From the NCBI GenBank assembly GCA_031396505.1, contig JANNKX010000328.1:1-31232 (forward strand): DNA of 31,232 nucleotides. Direction: 5' to 3'. Positions 22,833 to 30,879 of the stretch are shown here, in pieces; position 1 is the stretch's first letter; each line of letters opens with the position of its first letter. The notes beneath the pieces are model-generated. The model saw nothing but the letters and a program-made list of their open reading frames with translations. It was not told the origin of the DNA and searched no databases. This DNA comes from JAAFHS01 sp031396505. GTDB taxonomy: Bacteria; Pseudomonadota; Alphaproteobacteria; Rhodobacterales; Rhodobacteraceae. The translations under genes and the position numbers were made by a program.

Positions 22833-23489
22833 ATGGATGTTTCATTGACCCCCACGACGACGACCACACGGCCCGGGACCGGCGATACCGCTGCGGCCAA
22901 GATCACAAGCGACTACACCACGTTTCTGCGCATGCTGACGACGCAGTTGCAGAACCAGGATCCGCTGAACCCGATTGAATCCAGCGATTATGCGGTGCAG
23001 TTGGCTACGTTTTCCGGTGTGGAACAGCAGACCCGCACCAACCAGCTGCTTGAGGCGCTGGGCGGGCAGTTCAACATTCTTGGCATGTCGCAGATGGCGG
23101 GCTGGGTCGGGCAACAGGCGCGCACCGATGCCGCCGTGGCATGGAGCGGCACTGCCGTGACCCTGTCGCCCAACCCGGCGACCGGGGCCGACCGGGCGAC
23201 GATTGTGGTCAAGGATATTCGCGGCACCGTCGTATCGCGGCAGGATATTCCGGCCACGACCGATGCCGTAGCATGGACAGGGAACGGGATCGACGGGGTG
23301 CCACTGGCGCATGGCAACTACACGCTGGAATTGGAAAGCTATCGCGGGGAGGAGATGCTGGCGCGCACGCCGATGGAACATTATGCCCGCATTATCGAAG
23401 CACGCGGCGGCACGACCGGCACCCGGCTGGTGTTGGAGGGCGGGATCGAGGTGCAAGCAGACAAGATCACGGCGCTGCGGGCGGGATGA
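22833..23489 (+). CDS. flgD: Flagellar hook-capping protein FlgD
   Basis: The 218-residue scaffold caps the growing hook and is discarded when filament assembly starts. The N-terminal export and polymerisation region shows FLRMLTTQLQNQDPLNPIES and QLATFSGVEQQTRTNQLL (~30-70), the FlgD signature. The FlgD immunoglobulin-like/tudor part follows, with AVAWTGNGIDGVPLAHGNYTLE (~145-165, partial anchor). AAAGGA six bases before ATG 22833 fixes the start; an upstream TTG at 22818 would only add five residues. A Crp/Fnr-like palindrome begins 6 bp after the stop. Confidence 0.95.
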   Translation: MDVSLTPTTTTTRPGTGDTAAAKITSDYTTFLRMLTTQLQNQDPLNPIESSDYAVQLATFSGVEQQTRTNQLLEALGGQFNILGMSQMAGWVGQQARTDAAVAWSGTAVTLSPNPATGADRATIVVKDIRGTVVSRQDIPATTDAVAWTGNGIDGVPLAHGNYTLELESYRGEEMLARTPMEHYARIIEARGGTTGTRLVLEGGIEVQADKITALRAG

Positions 23490-23494
23490 TCGTC

Positions 23495-23516
23495 AAAATT
23501 GACGGCTGTCAATTTC
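23495..23516. repeat. 22-bp palindrome, copy 2 (TTGAC-N4-GTCAA core)
   Basis: AAAATTGAC-GGCT-GTCAATTTC is the reverse-complement orientation of the palindrome at 3553-3574, with one terminal mismatch. It starts 6 bp after flgD, upstream of no + strand gene in the window. Both copies are followed by CAT on the same side. Confidence 0.55.
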
Positions 23517-23759
23517 ATACTTTTACTAGATAAAACAGATACATAGGTTTTTATTTGCCGGTCGTGTTAAGACTTTTGAAACATTGCGTGATCGGACTGC
23601 GGGGCGGTGCCTGCACTTATGACGCCGCCCTTCCGACGCGTGGGGGGACGGGGGCCATCAGGCAGACCGAACGGCATCCCTTTTTTCCGCCGCAAGCCCC
23701 CCCTTCCCGGCCCTCCCCCACGAAAGGGGAGAGGGAGGCGCTGGTTGCCCCGTGGCGCG
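23517..23759. other. Convergent intergenic region flgD/ubiB
   Basis: The first ~50 bp are AT-rich. Further right, CCCTC-CCCC (23711-23719) pairs with GGGG-A-GAGGG (23726-23735) around ACGAAA, a GC stem 25 bp beyond the ubiB stop that may act as its 3' end. Similar C-rich/G-rich stems recur between genes in related genomes, as I recall. No open frame with a start site is seen. Confidence 0.45.
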
Positions 23760-25289
23760 CTAAATCCGCGTGCCGATCAAGACGCCAAGGGCGACAAGGG
23801 CCGCCCCGCCCACCAGAAGTGTCAGCCCGCGCCATTCGTGCCGCGGCGGCAGGGCGGGCGGCTTTTCGGCCTGTGCGATCAGGGCCGTCTCGACCATGCG
23901 CGGCAGTTTCGGGCCAAAGCGCGCGAGCACGCGGGCAGTTTGGGCCAGATCACGCAGCAGGGCGCGCGGACCGATGTTCTTTTTGATATAGTTTTCGACG
24001 ATCGGCTGCGCCACCTGCCAGATGTTCAGGTTCGGGTCCAGCCCCCGCGCGACACCTTCGACCACCACCATCGTGCGCTGCAACAGGATCAGTTCGGTGC
24101 GGGTTTCCATACCGAACCTTTCCGTCACCTCGAACAGGTATGTCAGCAGGCGCGCCATCGAAATGCGGGATGCGTCCATGCCGAAGATCGGCTCGCCCAC
24201 CGCCCGCAGGGCACGGGCGAATTCGTCAATGTCGCGGTCGGCGGGGACATAGCCTGCCTCGAAATGCACTTCGGCGACGCGGCGGTAATCCTTGCGGATA
24301 AAGCCAAACAGAATCTCGGCATAGACGCGGCGGGTGTATTCATCCAGCCGGCCCATGATGCCGAAATCATAGGCGATGATGTTACCATTGGCCGCGACCT
24401 TGAGGTTGCCTTGGTGCATATCGGCATGAAAATAGCCGTCACGCAACGCGTGGTTCAGAAACAACTCCATCACGCGCGACCCAAGGGCACGGCGGTCATG
24501 GCCTGCGGCGTCAATCGCGGCATTGTCAGCCATGCTGATGCCTTCGGCCCAATCCAGCGTCATCACGGTGCGCCCGGACAAATGCCAGATCGGGCGCGGC
24601 ACCTGAAAGCCCGCATCCCTGGCGGTATTGGCGGCAAATTCGGCGGCGGCACTGCTTTCCAGCCGGAAATCAAGTTCGCCCTGCACCACGCCATCGAAAT
24701 GGGTAATCACATCCATCGGGCGCAGGCGGCGCGCACCGGGGGCCAAGAGTTCAATCGCGCGGGCGGCAAAATAGAACGCGTCGATATCCTTGCGAAAGGC
24801 GCGTTCGATATTGGGGCGCAGGACCTTGACCGCGACCTCTTGCCCGGTTTCGGCAATGCGCGCGCGATGGACCTGCGCGATGGAGGCGGCGGCGACGGGT
24901 TCGGAGAATTCGGAAAATATCTGCGCAACGGGCATTTGCAGTTCGGCCGCGATCATCGCCTTGGCAATATCGGATGAAAACGGTGGCAGTTTGTCTTGCA
25001 GGTATTTCAGTTGCAGCGCGAGGTGGTCGCCCACCACATCGGGGCGGGTGGACAGGATTTGCCCGAACTTGATGTAGGCGGGTCCAAGGGCCGTTAGTGC
25101 GCGGGTGGCGGGGGGCAGGGACAGATCGCCCTGATGACCCAGCCATTTGAACGGCCAGCCCAGAATGCGCGCCACCGCCCGCAGGCGCGGGGGCGCGTGA
25201 AACGCCTCAAGCACGACCCCTATTGCGCCCGTGCGTTCCAGCGTGGCCAGCGTGCGCACGAGGCGGATGATATTGTGGGGGCCCCTCAC
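23760..25289 (-). CDS. ubiB: Ubiquinone biosynthesis kinase-like protein UbiB
   Basis: The 509-residue ADCK/ABC1-family atypical kinase is needed for aerobic ubiquinone synthesis. The family-specific KxGQ motif is in YIKFGQILSTRPD (~80-92). The Ala-rich nucleotide loop is AAASIAQVHRA, the conserved Lys is in VAVKVLRP, and the catalytic HADMHQGN and metal-binding DFG-type AYDFGIMG follow. Two hydrophobic C-terminal helices end in LVALGVLIGTRI and anchor it in the membrane. I chose GTG 25289 (MRGPHNIIRLVRTLATLERTGA, partial anchor), which matches how relatives begin and leaves one base after the ubiE stop, so the pair is coupled. Confidence 0.93.
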   Translation of the reverse strand: MRGPHNIIRLVRTLATLERTGAIGVVLEAFHAPPRLRAVARILGWPFKWLGHQGDLSLPPATRALTALGPAYIKFGQILSTRPDVVGDHLALQLKYLQDKLPPFSSDIAKAMIAAELQMPVAQIFSEFSEPVAAASIAQVHRARIAETGQEVAVKVLRPNIERAFRKDIDAFYFAARAIELLAPGARRLRPMDVITHFDGVVQGELDFRLESSAAAEFAANTARDAGFQVPRPIWHLSGRTVMTLDWAEGISMADNAAIDAAGHDRRALGSRVMELFLNHALRDGYFHADMHQGNLKVAANGNIIAYDFGIMGRLDEYTRRVYAEILFGFIRKDYRRVAEVHFEAGYVPADRDIDEFARALRAVGEPIFGMDASRISMARLLTYLFEVTERFGMETRTELILLQRTMVVVEGVARGLDPNLNIWQVAQPIVENYIKKNIGPRALLRDLAQTARVLARFGPKLPRMVETALIAQAEKPPALPPRHEWRGLTLLVGGAALVALGVLIGTRI

Positions 25290-25290
25290 G

Positions 25291-26043
25291 TCAGATCTTC
25301 CACCCGGAATGCAGGGCGGCGACACCCAGTGTCATGTTGCGGTATTTGACCTGATCAAAGCCCGCTTTGCGGATCATTCCGGCGAAGGTTTCCTGATCGG
25401 GGAATTTGCGGATGCTTTCGACAAGGTATTGATAACTGTCACGGTCCCCTGTCACGACCTGCCCCATCACGGGAATGACGTTGAAGGAATACAGATCATA
25501 GGCCTTTTGCAGCAGATCATTTGGGATACGGCTGAATTCCAGCACCATCAGACGGCCACCGGGACGCAGCACGCGAAACGCCTCGCTCAGCGCATCGGCG
25601 ATCCGGGTGACGTTGCGGATACCAAAGCTGATGGTATAGGCATCAAAGCTGTTTGCGGGAAATGGCAGGGCCATGGCATCGCCCACAACCCAATCCAGGT
25701 TGCCTGCCAGCCGATCAGCCTCGGCGCGTTTGCGGCCAGCGATCAGCATCGATTCGGTCATATCCAGCACGACGGCAGACGCGCCGGGCGCGCGTTTGAG
25801 GAACCGGAACGCCACATCACCGGTGCCGCCCGCCACATCCAGCAGGCGCTGCCCGGGGCGGGGCACCAGCCAATCCATCATCGCGTCTTTCCACAAACGA
25901 TGCACACCGCCGGACATCAGATCATTCATGACGTCGTATTTGGATGCCACACGCGTAAAGACGCCATGCACCATACCGGCCTTTTCCGCTTCGGGAACGG
26001 TCTGATTGCCGAAATGCGTGGTCTGATTTTCGTCTTTTGTCAT
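25291..26043 (-). CDS. ubiE: Ubiquinone biosynthesis C-methyltransferase UbiE
   Basis: This 250-residue class I SAM-dependent methyltransferase adds the C-methyl group to the demethoxyubiquinol ring (and to demethylmenaquinol where present). Motif I is LLDVAGGTGDVAF; the UbiE signatures YDVMNDLMSGGVHRLWKD and the C-terminal RVLRPGGRLMVLEFS and NVIPVMGQVV segments are clear (partial anchors). The ATG at 26043 is where relatives start; no good Shine-Dalgarno precedes it. It leads the leftward ubiE-ubiB unit and diverges from the membrane protein gene at 26126 across an 82-bp promoter region. Confidence 0.95.
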   Translation of the reverse strand: MTKDENQTTHFGNQTVPEAEKAGMVHGVFTRVASKYDVMNDLMSGGVHRLWKDAMMDWLVPRPGQRLLDVAGGTGDVAFRFLKRAPGASAVVLDMTESMLIAGRKRAEADRLAGNLDWVVGDAMALPFPANSFDAYTISFGIRNVTRIADALSEAFRVLRPGGRLMVLEFSRIPNDLLQKAYDLYSFNVIPVMGQVVTGDRDSYQYLVESIRKFPDQETFAGMIRKAGFDQVKYRNMTLGVAALHSGWKI

Positions 26044-26125
26044 CACGGTTGCGCCCAATATTTGCCGCCTTCGGCATATACATAGCGCGGACAGAGGAAA
26101 ACAACATAACGACGACGGGACGCCC

Positions 26126-26776
26126 ATGGCCGAGATTGCCACATTGACGCAGTACTTCTGGATGATCCCTGCTGTGGTGTTCGGATCGGTGGCAATTGGC
26201 GTCTGGGCACGGGCGCGGGCCCGCGAACGGCATGCGCCGCTGGGCAACCGGCTGGGGCGCACGGCGATGTCACGGGTGGCGCAACCGTTGCGGGGTGATT
26301 TGTCTTTGATTGCGACGCTGGGTGAAAATGCGGCACCACGGGTGACGATCGACACGATCGAAATGAAGACGACGCCGGGGTTGCGGATCATCTCGCTTGG
26401 GCTGAGCAGTTTGTTTCTGGTGTTGCTGTGGACGGGCGGTTTTGCGGATACGGGGTTCCTGCCGACGCAAGGGGTGATCCCGTGGATCATCACGACGGGG
26501 GTGGTGATCGGGATGATCGAGGTGTTCAGCTATGAATTGCGGGTGGATCGGCATGTGATGATCCTGACGCGGTTCCTGTTCTGGCGCAGGGTCTATGCGT
26601 GGGACGATCTGCTGGGCATTGATGATGACCAGAATTATCAATACGTGCTGGCATTTTCCAAGGGCGGGCGGGTGAAGCTGTTGAAACACCTTGTGGGGAT
26701 GCCGGGTTTTCTGACATTTGTGGCCGAAGTCCTGACACGGAATGACGCGCGCAATGCCGGAACTGCCCGAGGTTGA
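26126..26776 (+). CDS. Unrecognised membrane protein upstream of mutM
   Basis: The 216-residue protein has an N-terminal hydrophobic helix (~8-28), a basic linker, and two further helices (~88-106 and ~115-133). The C-terminal ~80 residues alternate strand-like segments (YELRVDRHVMILTRFLFWRRVYAWDDLL, then a central YVLAFSKGGRVKLLKHL and FLTFVAEVL, partial anchors), which resembles bacterial PH-like domains of membrane proteins. I do not recognise the family and assign no function. The ATG at 26126 has no strong ribosome-binding site. It overlaps mutM by 23 bp, so translation is probably coupled. In relatives I recall ubiE and mutM as direct neighbours, so this gene looks like a lineage-specific addition. 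Confidence 0.6.
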   Translation: MAEIATLTQYFWMIPAVVFGSVAIGVWARARARERHAPLGNRLGRTAMSRVAQPLRGDLSLIATLGENAAPRVTIDTIEMKTTPGLRIISLGLSSLFLVLLWTGGFADTGFLPTQGVIPWIITTGVVIGMIEVFSYELRVDRHVMILTRFLFWRRVYAWDDLLGIDDDQNYQYVLAFSKGGRVKLLKHLVGMPGFLTFVAEVLTRNDARNAGTARG

Positions 26777-27605
26777 AACGGTACGCCGTGGCCTGATCCC
26801 CGTGATGGAGGGGCAGGTCATTGCGGTGGCGCATGTGAACCGCGACGGGCTGCGCTGGCCGTTTCCGGCAGGCATGGCGGCACGGCTGACGGGGCAGCGG
26901 GTGATGGCGCTGCGGCGGCGGTCGAAATACATTCTGGCGGATCTGGCGTCGGGTGAGACGCTGCTGGTGCATCTGGGGATGTCGGGGCGGATGTTGATTT
27001 CGGGGGCTGCTTTGGGGGTGTTTCACCACGATCACCCTGCCCCGGCAAAACACGACCATGTGGTGCTGGATATGTCATCGGGCGCGCGGGTGACATTCAA
27101 TGACGCGCGGCGGTTCGGCGCGATGGACCTGATGGCGACGGAGGGGGCAGAGGCCCACCCGTTGCTGGCGGCCTTGGGGCCGGAACCATTGGGCAACGGC
27201 TTTGACGAGGATTATCTGGTGGCGCGTCTGAAGGGGCGTAATACGCCGATCAAGTCGGCGCTGCTGGATCAGCATATCATCGCGGGTTTGGGCAATATCT
27301 ATGTCTGCGAGGTGCTGTTCCGGGCCGGGATCAGCCCGACACGCCGGGCGGGCCAGTTGGCGGCAAAAAGGGTGCGGGGGCTGGTGCCGATCATCCGGCA
27401 GGTCTTGACCGAGGCGATTGAGGCGGGCGGGTCTTCGTTGCGCGATTACCGCCAGACAGATGGGGAACTGGGTTATTTCCAGCACAGTTTCCATGTCTAT
27501 GACCGCGAAGGCCAGCCCTGCGCCAAGCCGGGCTGCGGCGGCACGGTGGGGCGCGTGGTGCAATCGGGGCGATCGTCGTTCTATTGCCCGATGTGTCAGA
27601 GGTAG
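26754..27605 (+). CDS. mutM: Formamidopyrimidine-DNA glycosylase (Fpg)
   Basis: The 283-residue base-excision repair enzyme removes 8-oxoguanine and formamidopyrimidines and cleaves the abasic site. After Met removal, Pro2 is the nucleophile and Glu3 the acid (MPELPEVETVRRGL). Lys in RRRSKYIL (~58) contacts the phosphate. The helix-two-turn-helix shows HIIAGLGNIYVCEVLFRAGI. The C-terminal zinc finger has C-x4-C and C-x2-C (GQPCAKPGCGG and FYCPMCQR). The start is fixed by the Pro2 requirement: ATG 26754, not the in-frame codon at 26742. It overlaps the upstream membrane protein gene by 23 bp. Confidence 0.97.
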   Translation: MPELPEVETVRRGLIPVMEGQVIAVAHVNRDGLRWPFPAGMAARLTGQRVMALRRRSKYILADLASGETLLVHLGMSGRMLISGAALGVFHHDHPAPAKHDHVVLDMSSGARVTFNDARRFGAMDLMATEGAEAHPLLAALGPEPLGNGFDEDYLVARLKGRNTPIKSALLDQHIIAGLGNIYVCEVLFRAGISPTRRAGQLAAKRVRGLVPIIRQVLTEAIEAGGSSLRDYRQTDGELGYFQHSFHVYDREGQPCAKPGCGGTVGRVVQSGRSSFYCPMCQR

Positions 27606-27664
27606 CTTGGCGGGGCGCGTGGCGGCTGCTATGACGCGCGTCGGGGATCAACCGGAGCAACCAG

Positions 27665-28441
27665 ATGGCCTATGAAACGCTGATCGTCGAGATCGAGGAT
27701 TATGTGGCGTTGATCCGGATGAACCGGCCTGATGCGATGAACGCCCTGAACCACAAGATGCTGCACGAATTGGCCGATGCGCTGGTGGCCGCCGACCGCA
27801 ATGACAAGGTGCGCTGCATCGTGCTGACGGGCGGGGACAAGGCCTTTGCTGCGGGCGCAGATGTGCGCGAAATGGCCAAGCTGGGCTTTGTGGACATGTT
27901 CCGCGACGACCCGCTGGGTGCCGAGGCGGATCGTATCCTGCGCGTGCGCAAACCAATCATTGCGGCGGTGGCGGGTTATGCGCTGGGCGGCGGCTGCGAG
28001 TTGGCAATGATGTGCGATTTCATCATCGCGGCGGAGAGTGCGAAATTCGGCCAGCCGGAGATCAACCTTGGCATTGTCGCGGGCCTTGGCGGCACGCAGC
28101 GCCTGACGCGGTGTGTGGGCAAATCCAAGGCGATGGATATGCACCTGACGGGCCGCAATATGGATGCCGCCGAGGCGGAACGTTCGGGCCTTGTCAGCCG
28201 GGTGGTCCCAAGCGCCAATCTGATCGAGGAGGCGATGAAGGCTGCGCGCCGAATCGCGGAAAAATCGGCGCTGACGGCGATGGCGGTCAAAGAGGCGGTG
28301 AACCGCGCGCAGGAAACCACCCTGACCGAAGGGTTGCTGTTTGAACGCCGCCTGTTCCACGGGCTGTTTGCAACCGAGGATCAGAAAGAAGGGATGGCGG
28401 CGTTTCTGGAAAAGCGCCAGCCACAGTTCCGCGACAAGTAG
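27665..28441 (+). CDS. Enoyl-CoA hydratase
   Basis: The 258-residue crotonase-fold enzyme hydrates 2,3-enoyl-CoA to 3-hydroxyacyl-CoA. The oxyanion-hole segment AFAAGADVREM (~60) and the active-site region GGGCELAMMCDFIIAAESAKFGQPEINLGI (~105-135, partial anchor) hold the two catalytic glutamates of true hydratases. GGAG at 27653-27656 precedes the ATG by eight bases. It sits between mutM and rpsT, as in many Rhodobacterales, near the replication initiation genes without a metabolic link to them. Chain-length preference cannot be read from sequence. Confidence 0.93.
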   Translation: MAYETLIVEIEDYVALIRMNRPDAMNALNHKMLHELADALVAADRNDKVRCIVLTGGDKAFAAGADVREMAKLGFVDMFRDDPLGAEADRILRVRKPIIAAVAGYALGGGCELAMMCDFIIAAESAKFGQPEINLGIVAGLGGTQRLTRCVGKSKAMDMHLTGRNMDAAEAERSGLVSRVVPSANLIEEAMKAARRIAEKSALTAMAVKEAVNRAQETTLTEGLLFERRLFHGLFATEDQKEGMAAFLEKRQPQFRDK

Positions 28442-28547
28442 GAACACGCGAAAAGGAGATGCCGGGTTTTTTCCCTTTCCTTTCACAAAACCTTTGCGTA
28501 TAGGCCGCGCAGACATGCGTGTGAGCCCGCACCAGGCAGATTCGATT

Positions 28548-28564
28548 CCCGTTGGATGAACGGG
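28548..28564 (+). promoter_or_regulatory. Stem-loop in the rpsT leader
   Basis: CCCGTT-GGATG-AACGGG is a perfect 6-bp stem with a 5-base loop, followed by GCCTTGGGGCTTTT. It could end the enoyl-CoA hydratase transcript or belong to the leader of rpsT, whose product autoregulates translation in E. coli. The sequence alone does not decide. Confidence 0.35.
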
Positions 28565-28617
28565 GCCTTGGGGCTTTTACGCACAGATATGTAACTGACC
28601 CTTAGGAAATCTGATCC

Positions 28618-28887
28618 ATGGCAAATACCGCCCAATCCAAAAAACGCGCCCGTCAATCCGAGGCCCGCTATGCCGTGAACAAGGCCCGCCGTTCGCGTAT
28701 CCGCACCTTCCTGCGCAAAGTCGAAGAGGCGATTGCGTCCGGCGATCAGGCCGCATCCGCCGCCGCATTGAAGGCCGTTCAGCCGGAACTGGCGCGCGGT
28801 GTGTCGAAAGGCGTGCTGCACAAGAACACCGTTGCCCGTAAAATGTCGCGCCTTGCGTCGCGCGTGAAGGCCGTCGCGGCCGTCTGA
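28618..28887 (+). CDS. rpsT: 30S ribosomal protein S20
   Basis: The 89-residue basic, helical primary binder of 16S rRNA starts with MANTAQSKKRARQSEAR and shows the conserved KNTVARKMSRLASRVK at its end. AGGAAA precedes the ATG at 28618. It has its own terminator at 28912 and is the conserved neighbour of dnaA in this order. Its length is normal. Confidence 0.97.
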   Translation: MANTAQSKKRARQSEARYAVNKARRSRIRTFLRKVEEAIASGDQAASAAALKAVQPELARGVSKGVLHKNTVARKMSRLASRVKAVAAV

Positions 28888-28911
28888 ACTTTGCAGGCTT
28901 TGTCAAGAATG

Positions 28912-28936
28912 GCGCGTCCGTGTGGGCGCGCTTTTT
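28912..28936 (+). terminator. rpsT terminator
   Basis: GCGCG (28912-28916) pairs with CGCGC (28927-28931), extended by inner CC/GG around GTGT, and is followed by TTTTTCTTTT. It begins 25 bp after the rpsT stop codon. Confidence 0.8.
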
Positions 28937-29359
28937 CTTTTGGAGAAGCCGTTTTCAGGCGGTGCGTTGCGCATTTGCACTGCCCTTCGGATTCGCCTGC
29001 CGAAAGCACTGTCAAGCCGTAAGATCAGTTGCGCAGTCCATCACCGGCTTGTTACCGTCACCAGAGCGATTCACTTCGTTATGGGGGACATGACAGGGTG
29101 GGGCGACGTGCGTGTGTGGGCAGCTGCTAAACTGAACCCGCACCAGTGAAGAAAACGTTGTCCGGTCCTTGTGCTGGCGTGGTCTGCGGGAACGCATCCA
29201 TGACTTGCGTCTGAACACGAAGGCCCGTTTGGCCTTGGTGATTTGGCATGTTTGTATCTGTGATGGCCGCCCGCAAGGGTTGGGCCCCATATCGGTGTTC
29301 GCGACGGGACGACGCAGGACAAACGCCTTGCGTGCATGGCTGGATACAGGTTGGACAGA
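28937..29359. other. Intergenic region upstream of dnaA
   Basis: About 420 bp separate the rpsT terminator from dnaA. I find no exact TTATCCACA DnaA box, no CtrA site, no AT-rich unwinding element and no reliable small gene. A short inverted repeat, TTCGG/CCGAA, occurs near 28984-29003. The dnaA promoter must lie here, but its hexamers are not clear. The replication origin may be elsewhere. Confidence 0.5.
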
Positions 29360-30715
29360 ATGACGAACGAGACGTGGGTAAAGGTAAAAGCCGAGCTTCT
29401 GAAGCGTGTTGGCAAGAACAATTTTGCGACCTGGATCGAACCCCTGACACTGGCACATCTGAAAAACGGGACGGCACGCTTTGAGGTGCCGACGACGTTT
29501 TTCGGGGATTGGGTCAAACGCAATTACGGCGACCACATTCAGACGCATATGAATGATGTGGGCGCGGATGTGGAACGGCTGGAATTCGTGGTGGTGCAGG
29601 CGGCGGTCAACGGGGTTGACCCGAAGCCCGCGCGGCGCGCGCCGGAGCGCAGCCCGCGGCGGGCCGACGACGATCTGCCGAGCGCGCCGTTGGATGCACG
29701 CTTTACCTTTGACAGTTTCGTGGTGGGCAAGCCGAACGAGCTTGCACATGCAGCCGCGCGGCGCGTGGCCGAAGGCGGGCCGGTGACGTTTAACCCGCTG
29801 TTCCTGTATGGCGGGGTCGGTTTGGGCAAAACCCATCTGATGCATGCGATTGCGCATGAATTAAGCGTGCGGCAGCCGGACCTCAGGGTGCTGTATCTGT
29901 CGGCGGAACAGTTCATGTACCGCTTTGTGCAATCGCTGCGCGACCGGTCGGTGATGGATTTCAAAAGCATCTTTCGGTCGGTTGACGTGCTGATGGTGGA
30001 CGATGTGCAATTCATCGCAGGCAAGGACAGCACGCAGGAGGAATTCTTTCATACCTTCAACGCGCTGGTGGACCAGCACAAACAGATCGTGATTTCGGCA
30101 GACCGCGCGCCGGGCGAGATCAAGGATATGGAAGACCGGATCAAAAGCCGGTTGCAATGCGGGCTGGTGGTGGACCTGCATCCGACGGATTACGAATTGC
30201 GGCTGGGCATCCTGCAACAAAAGGCGGAATATTACCGGGGGCAGTATCGGGGCCTTGTGATTGCGGATGGCGTGCTGGAGTTTCTGGCGCATCGCATCAC
30301 AACGAATGTGCGCGTGCTGGAAGGCGCGCTGACACGGTTGTTTGCGTTCGCGAGCCTTGTGGGGCGCGAGATCAATCTGGAACTGACGCAGGATTGCCTG
30401 TCAGACATTCTGCGCGCATCCGACCGCAAGGTCACGATCGAGGAAATCCAGCGGCGCGTGGCGGAACATTACAACGTGCGCCTGTCGGATATGGTGGGGC
30501 CGAAACGCCTGCGCACGATTGCGCGGCCCCGGCAGATTGCAATGTATCTGGCCAAACAGCTGACGCCGCGGTCATTGCCGGAAATCGGGCGGCGGTTTGG
30601 CGGGCGCGATCATACGACGATCATGCACGGTATCCGCAAGATCGAAGAGCTGATGGCGACGGATTCGCAGATGGCCGATGATCTGCAGATGCTGCGGCGG
30701 CATTTGCAGGGCTGA
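29360..30715 (+). CDS. dnaA: Chromosomal replication initiator DnaA
   Basis: This 451-residue initiator binds DnaA boxes and opens the origin. Domain I (~1-75) starts MTNETWVKVKAELLKRVGKNN and the WIEPL segment. A short Pro/Arg-rich domain II (~85-110) follows. Domain III (AAA+) has Walker A GGVGLGKT (151-158), Walker B LMVDDVQ (211-217) and the sensor region ISADRAPGEI. Domain IV carries the DnaA signature GRDHTTIMHGIRKI in its DNA-recognition helix. ATG 29360 is chosen over an in-frame codon at 29336 because the family starts at MTN; the ribosome-binding site is weak. dnaN follows after 164 bp. Confidence 0.97.
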   Translation: MTNETWVKVKAELLKRVGKNNFATWIEPLTLAHLKNGTARFEVPTTFFGDWVKRNYGDHIQTHMNDVGADVERLEFVVVQAAVNGVDPKPARRAPERSPRRADDDLPSAPLDARFTFDSFVVGKPNELAHAAARRVAEGGPVTFNPLFLYGGVGLGKTHLMHAIAHELSVRQPDLRVLYLSAEQFMYRFVQSLRDRSVMDFKSIFRSVDVLMVDDVQFIAGKDSTQEEFFHTFNALVDQHKQIVISADRAPGEIKDMEDRIKSRLQCGLVVDLHPTDYELRLGILQQKAEYYRGQYRGLVIADGVLEFLAHRITTNVRVLEGALTRLFAFASLVGREINLELTQDCLSDILRASDRKVTIEEIQRRVAEHYNVRLSDMVGPKRLRTIARPRQIAMYLAKQLTPRSLPEIGRRFGGRDHTTIMHGIRKIEELMATDSQMADDLQMLRRHLQG

Positions 30716-30807
30716 TGGGCCTGCAAATCGACCGGGCCATCACCAAAACGCTTGAGAACGGCTGAAAAGTGGATAGGTTCGGCCTCCCCGCATGGGGGCC
30801 GGATCGC
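30716..30807. other. dnaA-dnaN spacer with one DnaA-box-like 9-mer
   Basis: AGTGGATAG at 30768-30776 matches the complement of the TTATCCACA consensus at seven of nine positions. GGCCTCCCC (30781-30789) can pair with the GGGGGCC ending at 30800. No T tract follows, so it is not a clear terminator. Confidence 0.3.
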
Positions 30808-30879
30808 GGGTGACAGACTGGGTGACAGACTGGGTGACAGACTGGGCGACTGACTGGGCGACTGACTGGGGGACAGACG
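30808..30879 (+). repeat. Six tandem 12-bp units before dnaN
   Basis: Units 1-3 (30808-30843) are identical GGGTGACAGACT; units 4-5 (30844-30867) are GGGCGACTGACT; unit 6 (30868-30879) is GGGGGACAGACG. The array ends exactly at the base before the dnaN ATG, and the purine-rich GGGGGA of the last unit probably serves as the dnaN ribosome-binding site. The two-block structure suggests stepwise duplication. Confidence 0.92.

Noticed and set aside
23607..24977. Long + strand frame opposite ubiB.
   Set aside because: The minus strand has all UbiB family motifs; the opposite frame is open because of GC-rich codon bias.
28922..29363. Small + strand frames between rpsT and dnaA.
   Set aside because: No ribosome-binding site, no recognisable motif and atypical composition; one simply overlaps the dnaA start.
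30808..30879. CRISPR-like array.
   Set aside because: Units are 12 bp, directly adjacent without spacers, and there are no cas genes.
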